Origin: Harmothoe impar
Taxonomy: Eukaryota > Annelida > Polychaeta > Phyllodocida > Polynoidae
DNA: 64,000 bases
Assembly (NCBI GenBank): GCA_947462335.1
Contig: OX381704.1
Span: 119,904,065 to 119,968,064, forward strand
Reading direction: 5' to 3'
Positions 43,749 to 52,669 of this stretch are shown piece by piece (the first letter of the stretch is position 1; every line of letters begins with the position of its first letter). Under the pieces are notes generated by a model. That model was given only the letters and a program-made list of their open reading frames with translations. It made no database searches and was not told the origin of the DNA. A program made the translations under genes and the position numbers.

Positions 43749-44077
43749 ATACGGAGAATGCTCTTTATAAGCGGTAAGGCCATCCCTATGAGAGCCGGAA
43801 TGAGGAAACCTCCCTCTTGTACCAAGACGCGTCTCTTTTTTTTGATGGGCGTAGATTTTTTGCCGACCTCCCTCAACACGTCAGCCGATTCTCGAAGCTT
43901 GTCCAGTTGTTTGTCGCTGAGCGGGATGTTCCCTACCAGTAAATTGTGACAGATCTCACTTAACGCTGCGATCAGATCGTCGCTTCCAGAGTCTATTAGA
44001 TGCGAGCAGTCCTTTGGCGAGCACTTAGCTAAGTGCTTGAGAGTACCAAAGTGTCTTTCGAGTAGATGAGAAGACAT
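43745..44077 (-). CDS. Small Polinton protein with GGFL hydrophobic C-terminus, 110 aa
   Basis: ATG at 44077, 8 bases after the ATPase stop. The helical N-terminal half (LLERHFGTLKHLAKCSPKDCSHLI) is followed by LSEICHNLLVGNIPLSDKQLDKLRESADVLREVGKKSTPIKKKRRVLVQEGGFLIPALIGMALPLIKSILRI. The pattern of a basic linker and then GGFL with about 18 hydrophobic residues recurs in a short protein of many animal Polintons. A membrane-active or capsid-internal role is plausible (compare adenovirus pVI-type amphipathic peptides), but this is inference. It is translationally coupled to the next gene by an ATGA overlap. Confidence 0.7.
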   Translation of the reverse strand: MSSHLLERHFGTLKHLAKCSPKDCSHLIDSGSDDLIAALSEICHNLLVGNIPLSDKQLDKLRESADVLREVGKKSTPIKKKRRVLVQEGGFLIPALIGMALPLIKSILRI

Positions 44078-44085
44078 TTTTTTTG

Positions 44086-44805
44086 CTACTGCTTTCTCTT
44101 GTTCTTTTTTTTGTCTAGCGGTACGAACACTAGCTGAGAGTGTATGGACGTCAAAGAGGAGCGTATTCTCAGATCGTCAGGTGTTGACTGCTTGAAGTCC
44201 AGAAGGAGGTATGAGTGAGGTCGCTTGAGTTCATGGGTAAATATACTAGAGAGGGCCGCCGCGTTGGACGGAAACACTTGGCGAGACAGACTAGCTATTT
44301 GCCCCATGTCGCGCGGGTTCTTGAAAACGATCATGTAGTGAGCGTTCAGACTCATAGTTCGAAAGTCGGGTGATTTCTGGAATAGGTTCTGAATGATGTA
44401 TATGACGCTCACGTTCCAGTGATGCGAGTATTTAGTAAAGATGTCGGCTACCACTTGCTGATTGGAACTGCTCATCAGATCGTCCAATATCAGTAGAGTG
44501 TGGGGTCGTAAAGCGTCTTCTGCTACTTCCACGTCTCCCGCTATAGACTCTTTGCTAGGAAGACCTTCTCTGAATTCCACACCGTACTGATTTTGCATTT
44601 TTTCAAACAGAGGTTGCCACTCGCCGTAATGGTAAAAAGTCTTTTCCACCGGCGGCGTGACCAAATTGTTCACGTCGCTCAGAAATTGATCCACCAAGCG
44701 CGATTTTCCACAACCCGACGGACCGCTAATGATACAACTAAAGGGTCCTTGTAGTCGAGCGTCGAAATGAATTTCTGTGAAGAGTTTGCTTTTACTACTG
44801 GACAT
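44086..44805 (-). CDS. ATP: FtsK/HerA-type DNA packaging ATPase
   Basis: 239 aa from ATG 44805. Walker A at residues 28-35 (GPSGCGKS), Walker B at 104-110 (LLILDDL), and a downstream polar residue in VIYIIQN (Gln139), the A32-like pattern. In Polintons and relatives this motor pumps the genome into the capsid. Further family signs are RTMSLNAHYMIVFKNPRDMGQIASLSRQVFP. Length is typical (about 230-260 aa). It leads the five-gene run toward the penton. A TATA box lies at 44916-44931. The C-terminal KKKNKRKQ is basic. Confidence 0.95.
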   Translation of the reverse strand: MSSSKSKLFTEIHFDARLQGPFSCIISGPSGCGKSRLVDQFLSDVNNLVTPPVEKTFYHYGEWQPLFEKMQNQYGVEFREGLPSKESIAGDVEVAEDALRPHTLLILDDLMSSSNQQVVADIFTKYSHHWNVSVIYIIQNLFQKSPDFRTMSLNAHYMIVFKNPRDMGQIASLSRQVFPSNAAALSSIFTHELKRPHSYLLLDFKQSTPDDLRIRSSLTSIHSQLVFVPLDKKKNKRKQ

Positions 44806-44915
44806 TTTTTTGTTTTTTTTCAGGACGCGTCAGAGAGCGGTTGTGTGTCTGACTGTCTGCTGTGTTTCTCACTCGAACGGTCGGTAGTGAATGGTTGTGG
44901 AGAAAAGTCAGCCGA

Positions 44916-44931
44916 CCTTTTTATTGATACC
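44916..44931 (-). promoter_or_regulatory. TATA-like box of the ATPase block
   Basis: GGTATCAATAAAAAGG on the minus strand, 110 bases upstream of the ATPase ATG, is nearly the same as the capsid gene box GGTATAAATAAAAAG. Confidence 0.65.
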
Positions 44932-44989
44932 GGCCGGTGTCACAGTAGCGGCGTCAGAAGTGACTTTTTTTTCTTTTTTTTTTTTGCGA

Positions 44990-45144
44990 TAAAATTCTAT
45001 TTTCACTCAATAGTCATAAATGTTTGTATCAGACTCCAGAGGAGTCTGATACAAATATTTATTTTTTTTTAAAAAAAAGAAGAGGAGGAGGAGGAGGAGG
45101 ATTAATTTATTATTTTTTTTTTTTATTTATTTTTTTTTGATCAT
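44990..45144. other. Non-coding A/T spacer
   Basis: T-rich and purine-rich runs (AAGAAGAGGAGGAGGAGG at about 45076-45100) and a hairpin CAGACTCC/GGAGTCTG (about 45029-45050) separate the ATPase promoter from the end of the 216 aa frame. Confidence 0.5.
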
Positions 45145-45795
45145 TTAGGCAAAGCTCGTCGCTTTGCCGCTTTTTTTTCTATTTCTGTGTTGTGACACGA
45201 TCGTCTCGAAAAAGCAATAAGGCGTGTGAGCGCGGCGGTGACAAATACATATTGGAGCGTATGGTTTAAAATAGTGCGTCCCTATCTTCTTCAATTCGGC
45301 TGCGTTGCAATATGCGGGATAACAAGTGACGACGTCGAAACGTTTAGAGACCGTGTTCACGTCGGCCACAACGCGCGCCCACCGAGTGGGAGCTGCAGTC
45401 GCTCCCAAGAAACCGATCGGCTTGTCGAATCGTTTCATAGCACTTATTCTCACTTTATAAGAGGAGGCAGGGTTAGGAGAGTAGCGGCGCTCTTTCTTTT
45501 CATGAAACGCCCAACGAGTGGGGGCGCTGAGAGCGGCTGTTATGCAATGGTAGAGTAAATGCTGTTCTGAGAAGACGGCTCTCGGCCATGTCGCTACGTT
45601 TTCCTTTTCCGCTCTTGTATAACGACGATGGCGCTCAGCTTTGCATTTCTCGAGAATTCGGTACGCTTCAAGAGAAGCGTGAACCTCAACTACGTGACGC
45701 TCTCTCCTTTGAGATAAAAAAATAGCCGGGCAGTTGAGGAGAGCACTTTGTTCGCGCGACCGTCTTTTAGAAACTCGCGCCCTCTGCAGCGCCAT
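45145..45795 (-). CDS. Unknown 216 aa basic protein of the Polinton
   Basis: Not recognised. The first ATG of the frame is at 45795 (MALQRARVSKRRSREQ). The protein is Arg/Lys/His-rich throughout. It contains two copies of an APTRWA motif (SAPTRWAFHEKKERRY near residue 91, AAPTRWARVVADVN near 131) and a C-terminal Cys/His group (ICICHRRAHTPYCFFET) that could bind metal. The frame is intact and is preceded by TATAAAAGAC at 46013-46022, so it is probably expressed as its own early-type unit. Its position, where many Polintons keep polymerase or accessory genes, makes it the main candidate for an element-specific replication or host-interaction factor, but that is speculation. Confidence 0.6.
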   Translation of the reverse strand: MALQRARVSKRRSREQSALLNCPAIFLSQRRERHVVEVHASLEAYRILEKCKAERHRRYTRAEKENVATWPRAVFSEQHLLYHCITAALSAPTRWAFHEKKERRYSPNPASSYKVRISAMKRFDKPIGFLGATAAPTRWARVVADVNTVSKRFDVVTCYPAYCNAAELKKIGTHYFKPYAPICICHRRAHTPYCFFETIVSQHRNRKKSGKATSFA

Positions 45796-46012
45796 ATTTC
45801 TTTCCTCCGAAACAAAAAAGACTGAGTGAAAATAAAAATTTTTAAAAAACAAAAAGCTCAAACAAAAAAAAATAAGCAATAAGCAGACTCAGCTCGAAAT
45901 TCCCTGCTGGCGTGATGGCGGTGACTGCAGGCGGTGGCGGCGGTCGGCTGGCCGGCGGTGGCGGTGTCGGCGGCGATGGTAGAAGGGTGTGTGGAAAGAG
46001 AGACGCATCTCA

Positions 46013-46022
46013 GTCTTTTATA
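46013..46022 (-). promoter_or_regulatory. TATA box of the 216 aa gene
   Basis: TATAAAAGACTGAG on the minus strand, about 220 bases upstream of ATG 45795. One upstream ATG (GAGATGCGTC) lies between and could influence initiation. Confidence 0.6.
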
Positions 46023-46525
46023 GGAGCGGCGAGTCTGACATTTTCAGCTGTCGCATGCTGACCTGCTGCTATCATAAGAGAAACAAAAGCCCTAATCACG
46101 CTTTTCAGCTGGATCCTTCCACCCCGCCAGACATGGATCCAGATGGGAAGGTGGTTTAAAATTAAATCCGTGTACCGACTGTCATACAATAGAGTAATTA
46201 GTTGAAAGCGTGTTACCTGTATAAAGGATTAGCGGGTCATGGGCTCAGCGTGTGTATAGAAAAACAACTACAGGTAGCGTGAACAAAGCGACCCCCTCCC
46301 TTTCTGTCACTCTGTCTGTGACTAGAGGGTGTGCGTGTGGTAAGCGGCTTAAATCTAAAGAAAAACAAATCACCCTCTCCTGTCGTCAGCAGTCAGCCGG
46401 CCGGCGGCTGGAAAATGCGATTAGAGGGATGATGAGCCACGTAGTAAGCGACTAAAGGCTGATCTAAAGACCTGCCGTGAGGGGGCAGCTGGCCGGTGGC
46501 TTGAAAAAAAAGGGGGGAGTAAGGG

Positions 46526-46533
46526 TATATAAG
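46526..46533 (+). promoter_or_regulatory. TATA box of the right-arm gene
   Basis: GGGTATATAAGGGGGAG, 126 bases before the ATG at 46659. Identical boxes are at 48577-48584 and 50613-50620 in the duplicated units. A (CTA)n run of variable length lies in the leader. Confidence 0.7.
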
Positions 46534-46574
46534 GGGGAGTGAAACCGTATTCGGCATCGTCATCATCGTTCACG

Positions 46575-46631
<57 letters not shown>

Positions 46632-46658
46632 GCACCGCGCCTCAATTTGCAGATCCCC

Positions 46659-47315
46659 ATGATGGAAAGTTGCTACCGTGACATGAAGCGGAATGACGAA
46701 GCGGCGCGCGAATGTGAAGCTGATGCTGTAGCCTCTGCTACTGCTGCTGCTAGTGCTGCTCAGCGTGCTACTACTGCATTTACTGCGGCTGTTAGTGACG
46801 CTGGTTGTGATGACGTTGTTGTTGTTGCCGCTGCGGCTGTGACTGCTGCTGTTGCTGCCGCCGATGCAGCTACTCATGCCACCGATGCCGACGCTGCTGC
46901 TGCTGATGCTGTTGCGGCTGCCGATGACGCCGCTGATAACGCTGCTAGTGCCCGCTCTGCCGCCCTTGCTACTGTCGCTGCTGCTGTTGTTGCTAATGCT
47001 CACGCTACTGCTGCTACAGCTGCTGCTACTGATGCTACCGCTGCTGCCGAGGCTGCTGCCGCTGCTGCCGATGCTGCTGCCGATGCTGCCGATGCTGCTG
47101 CCGATGCTGCCGATGCTGCTGCCGATGCTGATGTTAGCAGTCGCGTCGACAAAGAATCGTCATTTGTCACTCTTAAACCTCCAGTTGAACGCGCGACGAG
47201 TAGTAGGGCTACCAACGCGACGGCCGGATGGTGCAACTGGTGTCGTCGCTTCTGCTCGTGCGCTTGCTTTTCTTCCAGTCCTACCTGCTGCTGCTACGGT
47301 ATGATAGTGTTATAG
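46659..47315 (+). CDS. Ala/Asp-rich protein with Cys-rich tail, copy 1 (218 aa)
   Basis: Not a known family. It begins at tandem ATGs (MMESCYRDMKRNDEAARECEADAV). Residues 25-160 are Ala-rich with regularly placed Asp/Thr (AADAAADAADAAADAD) and would favour long helices. After SSRVDKESSFVTLKPPVERATSSRATNATAG comes WCNWCRRFCSCACFSSSPTCCCYGMIVL with nine Cys. The TATA box at 46526 and intact frames in all three units argue for a real gene, and the repeats change only by multiples of three. Against this, GCT repeats keep several frames open by composition. It is oriented opposite to the structural genes. Confidence 0.55.
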   Translation: MMESCYRDMKRNDEAARECEADAVASATAAASAAQRATTAFTAAVSDAGCDDVVVVAAAAVTAAVAAADAATHATDADAAAADAVAAADDAADNAASARSAALATVAAAVVANAHATAATAAATDATAAAEAAAAAADAAADAADAAADAADAAADADVSSRVDKESSFVTLKPPVERATSSRATNATAGWCNWCRRFCSCACFSSSPTCCCYGMIVL

Positions 47316-47403
47316 TGTTTGAATGAGAACGCGCGTAGTTACACATAGACGCTGTAACAGATGTGCTTTTTTTTTGAAAATATAATTTTAACATAACATG
47401 GAA

Positions 47404-47823
47404 CTTGTTGTGTTTATTTTCTATATATAAGTTGTTTGTTTACAAACAGTCACGTGTCACGTGGTGTTGTTTACAAACAAGAGAGCCACGTGGTGTTGTT
47501 TACAAACAAACCCTAAGTAGGTCACGTTACCCTAGTTACCAGAATGCCAGCTTCTGATTGGCTGAGCCTAAGTAGGTCACGTGACGTAAGCAGGTCACGT
47601 TACCATGGTTACCAGAATGCCGGCCTCTGATCGGCTGAGAGCTTCTAAGTAGGTCAGTAGGTCACCCAGAATGCTGGCTTCTGATTGGCTGAGAGCCCTA
47701 AGTAGGTCACGTTACCATGGCAACGGGTCACGTGACCAAATGGAGGCCTCTGATTGGCTGCATGTCGATTGAGTAATAAACAGTACTTAACTATAGTCCC
47801 GTTCCGATACATACTATACTACT
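47404..47823. repeat. Right TIR of the Polinton, unit 1
   Basis: 420 bp inverted match of 37372-37804, ending ATACATACTATACTACT. Copies of this TIR end at 49859 and 51895 within the triplication. Confidence 0.93.
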
Positions 47824-48337
47824 CCTATTACCATCTGTTTATGCATACCATTATTAACTTTTAGCCATTGAATCTCAATGTTAGCATTACTGATATTTAA
47901 GTCAGCGAGCTCTTTGTCAGAACACGTTAAATTTTCTTTTACGTATGCACAAAGGCCTCCAGCATTCATTTGCCTTTGACGATCCCATCTAAACAAATTA
48001 CATGAATCAATATGATAATCGTCATCAGCATTCATATCGGTCAGCCATGTTTCTGAGAATAACAGCACATTTATGCCTTGATTTGTTAGTTCTTTTTTAA
48101 GTAAGTCAAACTTGTTTCTAATACTTTGGGCATTTAAATGCATAATGCATTGCCCTTTCCCCTTAGTTAGTCTGGTTGTATCAACCATGTGGGTATTCAC
48201 CAGCTTTTTCCATAGAAATTTTGATCCTTGTACTAAGATATATGTTTTTTAGATTGAATTTAAACGAAAAAACCCCAGGTAGTGAGCTACAGCACGTCTG
48301 GCTGCTCATACCTTATTTTGGCAAGGGCTGGATTTAG
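47824..48337 (-). pseudogene. 5' part of the same LINE (endonuclease N-terminus), unit 1
   Basis: The minus-strand frame reads CIMHLNAQSIRNKFDLLKKE, then GINVLLFSETWLTDMNADDD and NAGGLCAYVKENL, the opening of an APE-type endonuclease domain. It stops at the Polinton edge, and the frame continues at 37371 if the insertion and one CCTATT copy are removed. The element 5' region beyond 48337 is lost at the duplication junction. Confidence 0.9.
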
Positions 48338-48625
48338 AGCGACCCCTTCCCTTTCTGTCACTCTGTCTGTGACTAGAGGGTGTGCGTGTGGTAAGCGGCT
48401 TAAATCTAAAGAAAAACAAATCACCCTCTCCTGTCGTCAGCAGTCAGCCGGCCGGCGGCTGGAAAATGCGATTAGAGGGATGATGAGCCACGTAGTAAGC
48501 GACTTAAGGCTGATCTAAAGACCTGCCGTGAGGGGGCAGCTGGCCGGTGGCTTGAAAAAAAAGGGGGGAGTAAGGGTATATAAGGGGGAGTGAAACCGTA
48601 TTCGGCATCGTCATCATCGTTCACG

Positions 48626-48688
<63 letters not shown>

Positions 48689-48715
48689 GCACCGCGCCTC
48701 AATTTGCAGATCCCC

Positions 48716-49351
48716 ATGATGGAAAGTTGCTACCGTGACATGAAGCAGAATGACGAAGCGGCGCGCGAATGTGAAGCTGATGCTGTAGCCTCTGCTACTG
48801 CTGCTGCTAGTGCTGCTCAGCGTGCTACTGCTGCATTTACTGCGGCTGTTAGTGACGCTGGTTGTGATGACGTTGTTGTTGTTGCCGCTGCGGCTGTGAC
48901 TGCTGCTGTTGCTGCCGCCGATGCAGCTACTCATGCCACCGATGCCGACGCTGCTGCTGCTGATGCTGTTGCGGCTGCCGATGACGCCGCTGATAACGCT
49001 GCTAATGCCCGCTCTGCCGCCCTTGCTACTGTCGCTGCTGCTGTTGTTGCTAATGCTCACGCTACTGCTGCTACAGCTGCTGCTACTGCTGCTACCGCTG
49101 CTGCCGAGGCTGCTGCCGCTGCTGCCGATGCTGCTGCCGATGCTGCCGATGCTGCTGCCGATGCTGATGTTAGCAGTCGCGTCGACAAAGAATCGTCATT
49201 TGTCACTCTTAAACCTCCAGTTGAACGCGCGACGAGTAGTAGGGCTACCAACGCGACGGCCGGATGGTGCAACTGGTGTCGTCGCTTCTGCTCGTGCGCT
49301 TGCTTTTCTTCCAGTCCTACCTGCTGCTGCTACGGTATGATAGTGTTATAG
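48716..49351 (+). CDS. Ala/Asp-rich, Cys-tailed protein, copy 2 (211 aa)
   Basis: Same start context and TATA box (48577). Compared with copy 1 it lacks one 7-residue DAADAAA-type unit and has changes such as K-R to K-Q near residue 11, T to A, S to N and D to A. The Cys-rich tail is unchanged. No frameshift. Confidence 0.5.
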   Translation: MMESCYRDMKQNDEAARECEADAVASATAAASAAQRATAAFTAAVSDAGCDDVVVVAAAAVTAAVAAADAATHATDADAAAADAVAAADDAADNAANARSAALATVAAAVVANAHATAATAAATAATAAAEAAAAAADAAADAADAAADADVSSRVDKESSFVTLKPPVERATSSRATNATAGWCNWCRRFCSCACFSSSPTCCCYGMIVL

Positions 49352-49859
49352 TGTTTGAATGAGAACGCGCGTAGTTACACATAGACGCTGTAACAGATGT
49401 GCTTTTTTTTTGAAAATATAATTTTAACATAACATGGAACTTGTTGTGTTTATTTTCTATATATAAGTTGTTTGTTTACAAACAGTCACGTGTCACGTGG
49501 TGTTGTTTACAAACAAGAGAGCCACGTGGTGTTGTTTACAAACAAACCCTAAGTAGGTCACGTTACCCTAGTTACCAGAATGCCAGCTTCTGATTGGCTG
49601 AGCCTAAGTAGGTCACGTGACGTAAGCAGGTCACGTTACCATGGTTACCAGAATGCCGGCCTCTGATCGGCTGAGAGCTTCTAAGTAGGTCAGTAGGTCA
49701 CCCAGAATGCTGGCTTCTGATTGGCTGAGAGCCCTAAGTAGGTCACGTTACCATGGCAACGGGTCACGTGACCAAATGGAGGCCTCTGATTGGCTGCATG
49801 TCGATTGAGTAATAAACAGTACTTAACTATAGTCCCGTTCCGATACATACTATACTACT

Positions 49860-50373
49860 CCTATTACCATCTGTTTATGCATACCATTATTAACTTTTAG
49901 CCATTGAATCTCAATGTTAGCATTACTGATATTTAAGTCAGCGAGCTCTTTGTCAGAACACGTTAAATTTTCTTTTACGTATGCACAAAGGCCTCCAGCA
50001 TTCATTTGCCTTTGACAATCCCATCTAAACAAATTACATGAATCAATATGATAATCGTCATCAGCATTCATATCGGTCAGCCATGTTTCTGAGAATAACA
50101 GCACATTTATGCCTTGATTTGTTAGTTCTTTTTTAAGTAAGTCAAACTTGTTTCTAATACTTTGGGCATTTAAATGCATAATGCATTGCCCTTTCCCCTT
50201 AGTTAGTCTGGTTGTATCAACCATGTGGGTATTCACCAGCTTTTTCCATAGAAATTTTGATCCTTGTACTAAGATATATGTTTTTTAGATTGAATTTAAA
50301 CGAAAAAACCCCAGGTAGTGAGCTACAGCACGTCTGGCTGCTCATACCTTATTTTGGCAAGGGCTGGATTTAG
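49860..50373 (-). pseudogene. LINE endonuclease N-terminal piece, unit 2
   Basis: Duplicate of 47824-48337 with one visible residue change (RWDRQRQ to RWDCQRQ). It is not joined to any LINE 3' part, so it is a fragment. Confidence 0.9.
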
Positions 50374-50661
50374 AGCGACCCCTTCCCTTTCTGTCACTCT
50401 GTCTGTGACTAGAGGGTGTGCGTGTGGTAAGCGGCTTAAATCTAAAGAAAAACAAATCACCCTCTCCTGTCGTCAGCAGTCAGCCGGCCGGCGGCTGGAA
50501 AATGCGATTAGAGGGATGATGAGCCACGTAGTAAGCGACTTAAGGCTGATCTAAAGACCTGCCGTGAGGGGGCAGCTGGCCGGTGGCTTGAAAAAAAAGG
50601 GGGGAGTAAGGGTATATAAGGGGGAGTGAAACCGTATTCGGCATCGTCATCATCGTTCACG

Positions 50662-50724
<63 letters not shown>

Positions 50725-50751
50725 GCACCGCGCCTCAATTTGCAGATCCCC

Positions 50752-51387
50752 ATGATGGAAAGTTGCTACCGTGACATGAAGCGGAATGACGAAGCGGCGC
50801 GCGAATGTGAAGCTGATGCTGTAGCCTCTGCTACTGCTGCTGCTAGTGCTGCTCAGCGTGCTACTGCTGCATTTACTGCGGCTGTTAGTGACGCTGGTTG
50901 TGATGACGTTGTTGTTGTTGCCGCTGCGGCTGTGACTGCTGCTGTTGCTGCCGCCGATGCAGCTACTCATGCCACCGATGCCGACGCTGCTGCTGCTGAT
51001 GCTGTTGCGGCTGCCGATGACGCCGCTGATAACGCTGCTAATGCCCTCTCTGCCGCCCTTGCTACTGTCGCTGCTGCTGTTGTTGCTAATGCTCACGCTA
51101 CTGCTGCTACAGCTGCTGCTACTGCTGCTACCGCTGCTGCCGAGGCTGCTGCCGCTGCTGCCGATGCTGCTGCCGATGCTGCCGATGCTGCTGCCGATGC
51201 TGATGTTAGCAGTCGCGTCGACAAAGAATCGTCATTTGTCACTCTTAAACCTCCAGTTGAACGCGCGACGAGTAGTAGGGCTACCAACGCGACGGCCGGA
51301 TGGTGCAACTGGTGTCGTCGCTTCTGCTCGTGCGCTTGCTTTTCTTCCAGTCCTACCTGCTGCTGCTACGGTATGATAGTGTTATAG
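50752..51387 (+). CDS. Ala/Asp-rich, Cys-tailed protein, copy 3 (211 aa)
   Basis: As copy 2, with residue 11 back to Arg and an Arg to Leu change in NALSAALATVAAAV. The frame, TATA box (50613) and Cys tail are intact. Confidence 0.5.
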   Translation: MMESCYRDMKRNDEAARECEADAVASATAAASAAQRATAAFTAAVSDAGCDDVVVVAAAAVTAAVAAADAATHATDADAAAADAVAAADDAADNAANALSAALATVAAAVVANAHATAATAAATAATAAAEAAAAAADAAADAADAAADADVSSRVDKESSFVTLKPPVERATSSRATNATAGWCNWCRRFCSCACFSSSPTCCCYGMIVL

Positions 51388-51895
51388 TGTTTGAATGAGA
51401 ACGCGCGTAGTTACACATAGACGCTGTAACAGATGTGCTTTTTTTTTGAAAATATAATTTTAACATAACATGGAACTTGTTGTGTTTATTTTCTATATAT
51501 AAGTTGTTTGTTTACAAACAGTCACGTGTCACGTGGTGTTGTTTACAAACAAGAGAGCCACGTGGTGTTGTTTACAAACAAACCCTAAGTAGGTCACGTT
51601 ACCCTAGTTACCAGAATGCCAGCTTCTGATTGGCTGAGCCTAAGTAGGTCACGTGACGTAAGCAGGTCACGTTACCATGGTTACCAGAATGCCGGCCTCT
51701 GATTGGCTGAGAGCTTCTAAGTAGGTCAGTAGGTCACCCAGAATGCTGGCTTCTGATTGGCTGAGAGCCCTAAGTAGGTCACGTTACCATGGCAACGGGT
51801 CACGTGACCAAATGGAGGCCTCTGATTGGCTGCATGTCGATTGAGTAATAAACAGTACTTAACTATAGTCCCGTTCCGATACATACTATACTACT

Positions 51896-52409
51896 CCTAT
51901 TACCATCTGTTTATGCATACCATTATTAACTTTTAGCCATTGAATCTCAATGTTAGCATTACTGATATTTAAGTCAGCGAGCTCTTTGTCAGAACACGTT
52001 AAATTTTCTTTTACGTATGCACAAAGGCCTCCAGCATTCATTTGCCTTTGACAATCCCATCTAAACAAATTACATGAATCAATATGATAATCGTCATCAG
52101 CATTCATATCGGTCAGCCATGTTTCTGAGAATAACAGCACATTTATGCCTTGATTTGTTAGTTCTTTTTTAAGTAAGTCAAACTTGTTTCTAATACTTTG
52201 GGCATTTAAATGCATAATGCATTGCCCTTTCCCCTTAGTTAGTCTGGTTGTATCAACCATGTGGGTATTCACCAGCTTTTTCCATAGAAATTTTGATCCT
52301 TGTACTAAGATATATGTTTTTTAGATTGAATTTAAACGAAAAAACCCCAGGTAGTGAGCTACAGCACGTCTGGCTGCTCATACCTTATTTTGGCAAGCGC
52401 TGGATTTAG
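51896..52409 (-). pseudogene. LINE endonuclease N-terminal piece, unit 3
   Basis: Third copy, carrying the same Cys change as unit 2. It ends at the right breakpoint (TTTAGAG|GGGATC). Confidence 0.9.
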
Positions 52410-52477
52410 AGGGGATCTGAATGCTCCATGTACCGTATATATTCATGTTTCAACGTCTTGTTGTATAACGTCAACGC

Positions 52478-52560
52478 AATCAAAATCAAAATCAAAATCA
52501 AAATCAAAATCAAAATCAAAAAATAATAATCTATCAAAATCAAAATCAAAATCAGAGATT
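52478..52560. repeat. (AAAATC)n hexanucleotide repeat
   Basis: Ten or more near-perfect tandem AAAATC units, interrupted once by AAAATAATAATCTATC. Confidence 0.85.
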
Positions 52561-52669
52561 CAGAAACAAGATCCAAATGATATCTTATAGAGAAGACCAC
52601 TCTTGAGCCCATTTGTACAGCATTAACAAAATGAAAATCAAAAATCAGAGTCACAATCAAAATTAGAAC

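Larger units (their letters stand above)
37372..47823. mobile_element. Maverick/Polinton (adintovirus-like) element without polB
   Basis: 10,452 bp with TIRs 37372-37804 and 47404-47823, a 6 bp target duplication CCTATT, and the signature gene set: retroviral-type integrase, adenain-like protease, packaging ATPase, major and minor capsid proteins. All these frames are intact. Polintons usually measure 15-20 kb and encode a protein-primed DNA polymerase B of roughly 1000 residues. No such frame exists here, and the two gaps that could hold one (44.8-45.1 and 45.8-46.5 kb) are too short. The element sits in a frameshifted LINE, so insertion postdates that LINE copy. Confidence 0.95.
46287..52409. 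repeat. Tandem triplication of the right arm plus LINE flank
   Basis: Units 46287-48337 (2051 bp), 48338-50373 (2036 bp) and 50374-52409 (2036 bp) are almost identical. Each holds the TATA box, Ala-rich ORF, right TIR, target site CCTATT and the 5' piece of the LINE. The outer junctions (ACAAAG|CGACC at the left, TTTAGAG|GGGATC at the right) share only AG, so the duplication used about 2 bp of microhomology. Copies 2 and 3 resemble each other more than copy 1. The 15 bp length difference is a 21 bp deletion plus a 6 bp gain in repeats. Confidence 0.95.

Noticed and set aside
45796..45879. 28-residue hydrophobic N-terminal extension of the 216 aa protein
   Set aside because: It would begin at TTG in an A/T-rich spacer. 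The ATG at 45795 begins the basic, protein-like part.
44806..46500. Hidden polymerase B in the right half of the Polinton
   Set aside because: Only the 216 aa frame is open there, and no YSDTDS-like or exonuclease block is visible in any frame.
46852..47304. Leu/Met-rich alternative frame over the Ala-rich gene
   Set aside because: GCT repeats open all frames. Only the Ala frame has the double ATG at a suitable distance from the TATA box and a distinctive non-repeat tail.
46287..52409. Triplication as a pure assembly artefact
   Set aside because: Copies differ by substitutions and by in-frame repeat-length changes, and all junctions are base-consistent. Long reads would still be decisive.
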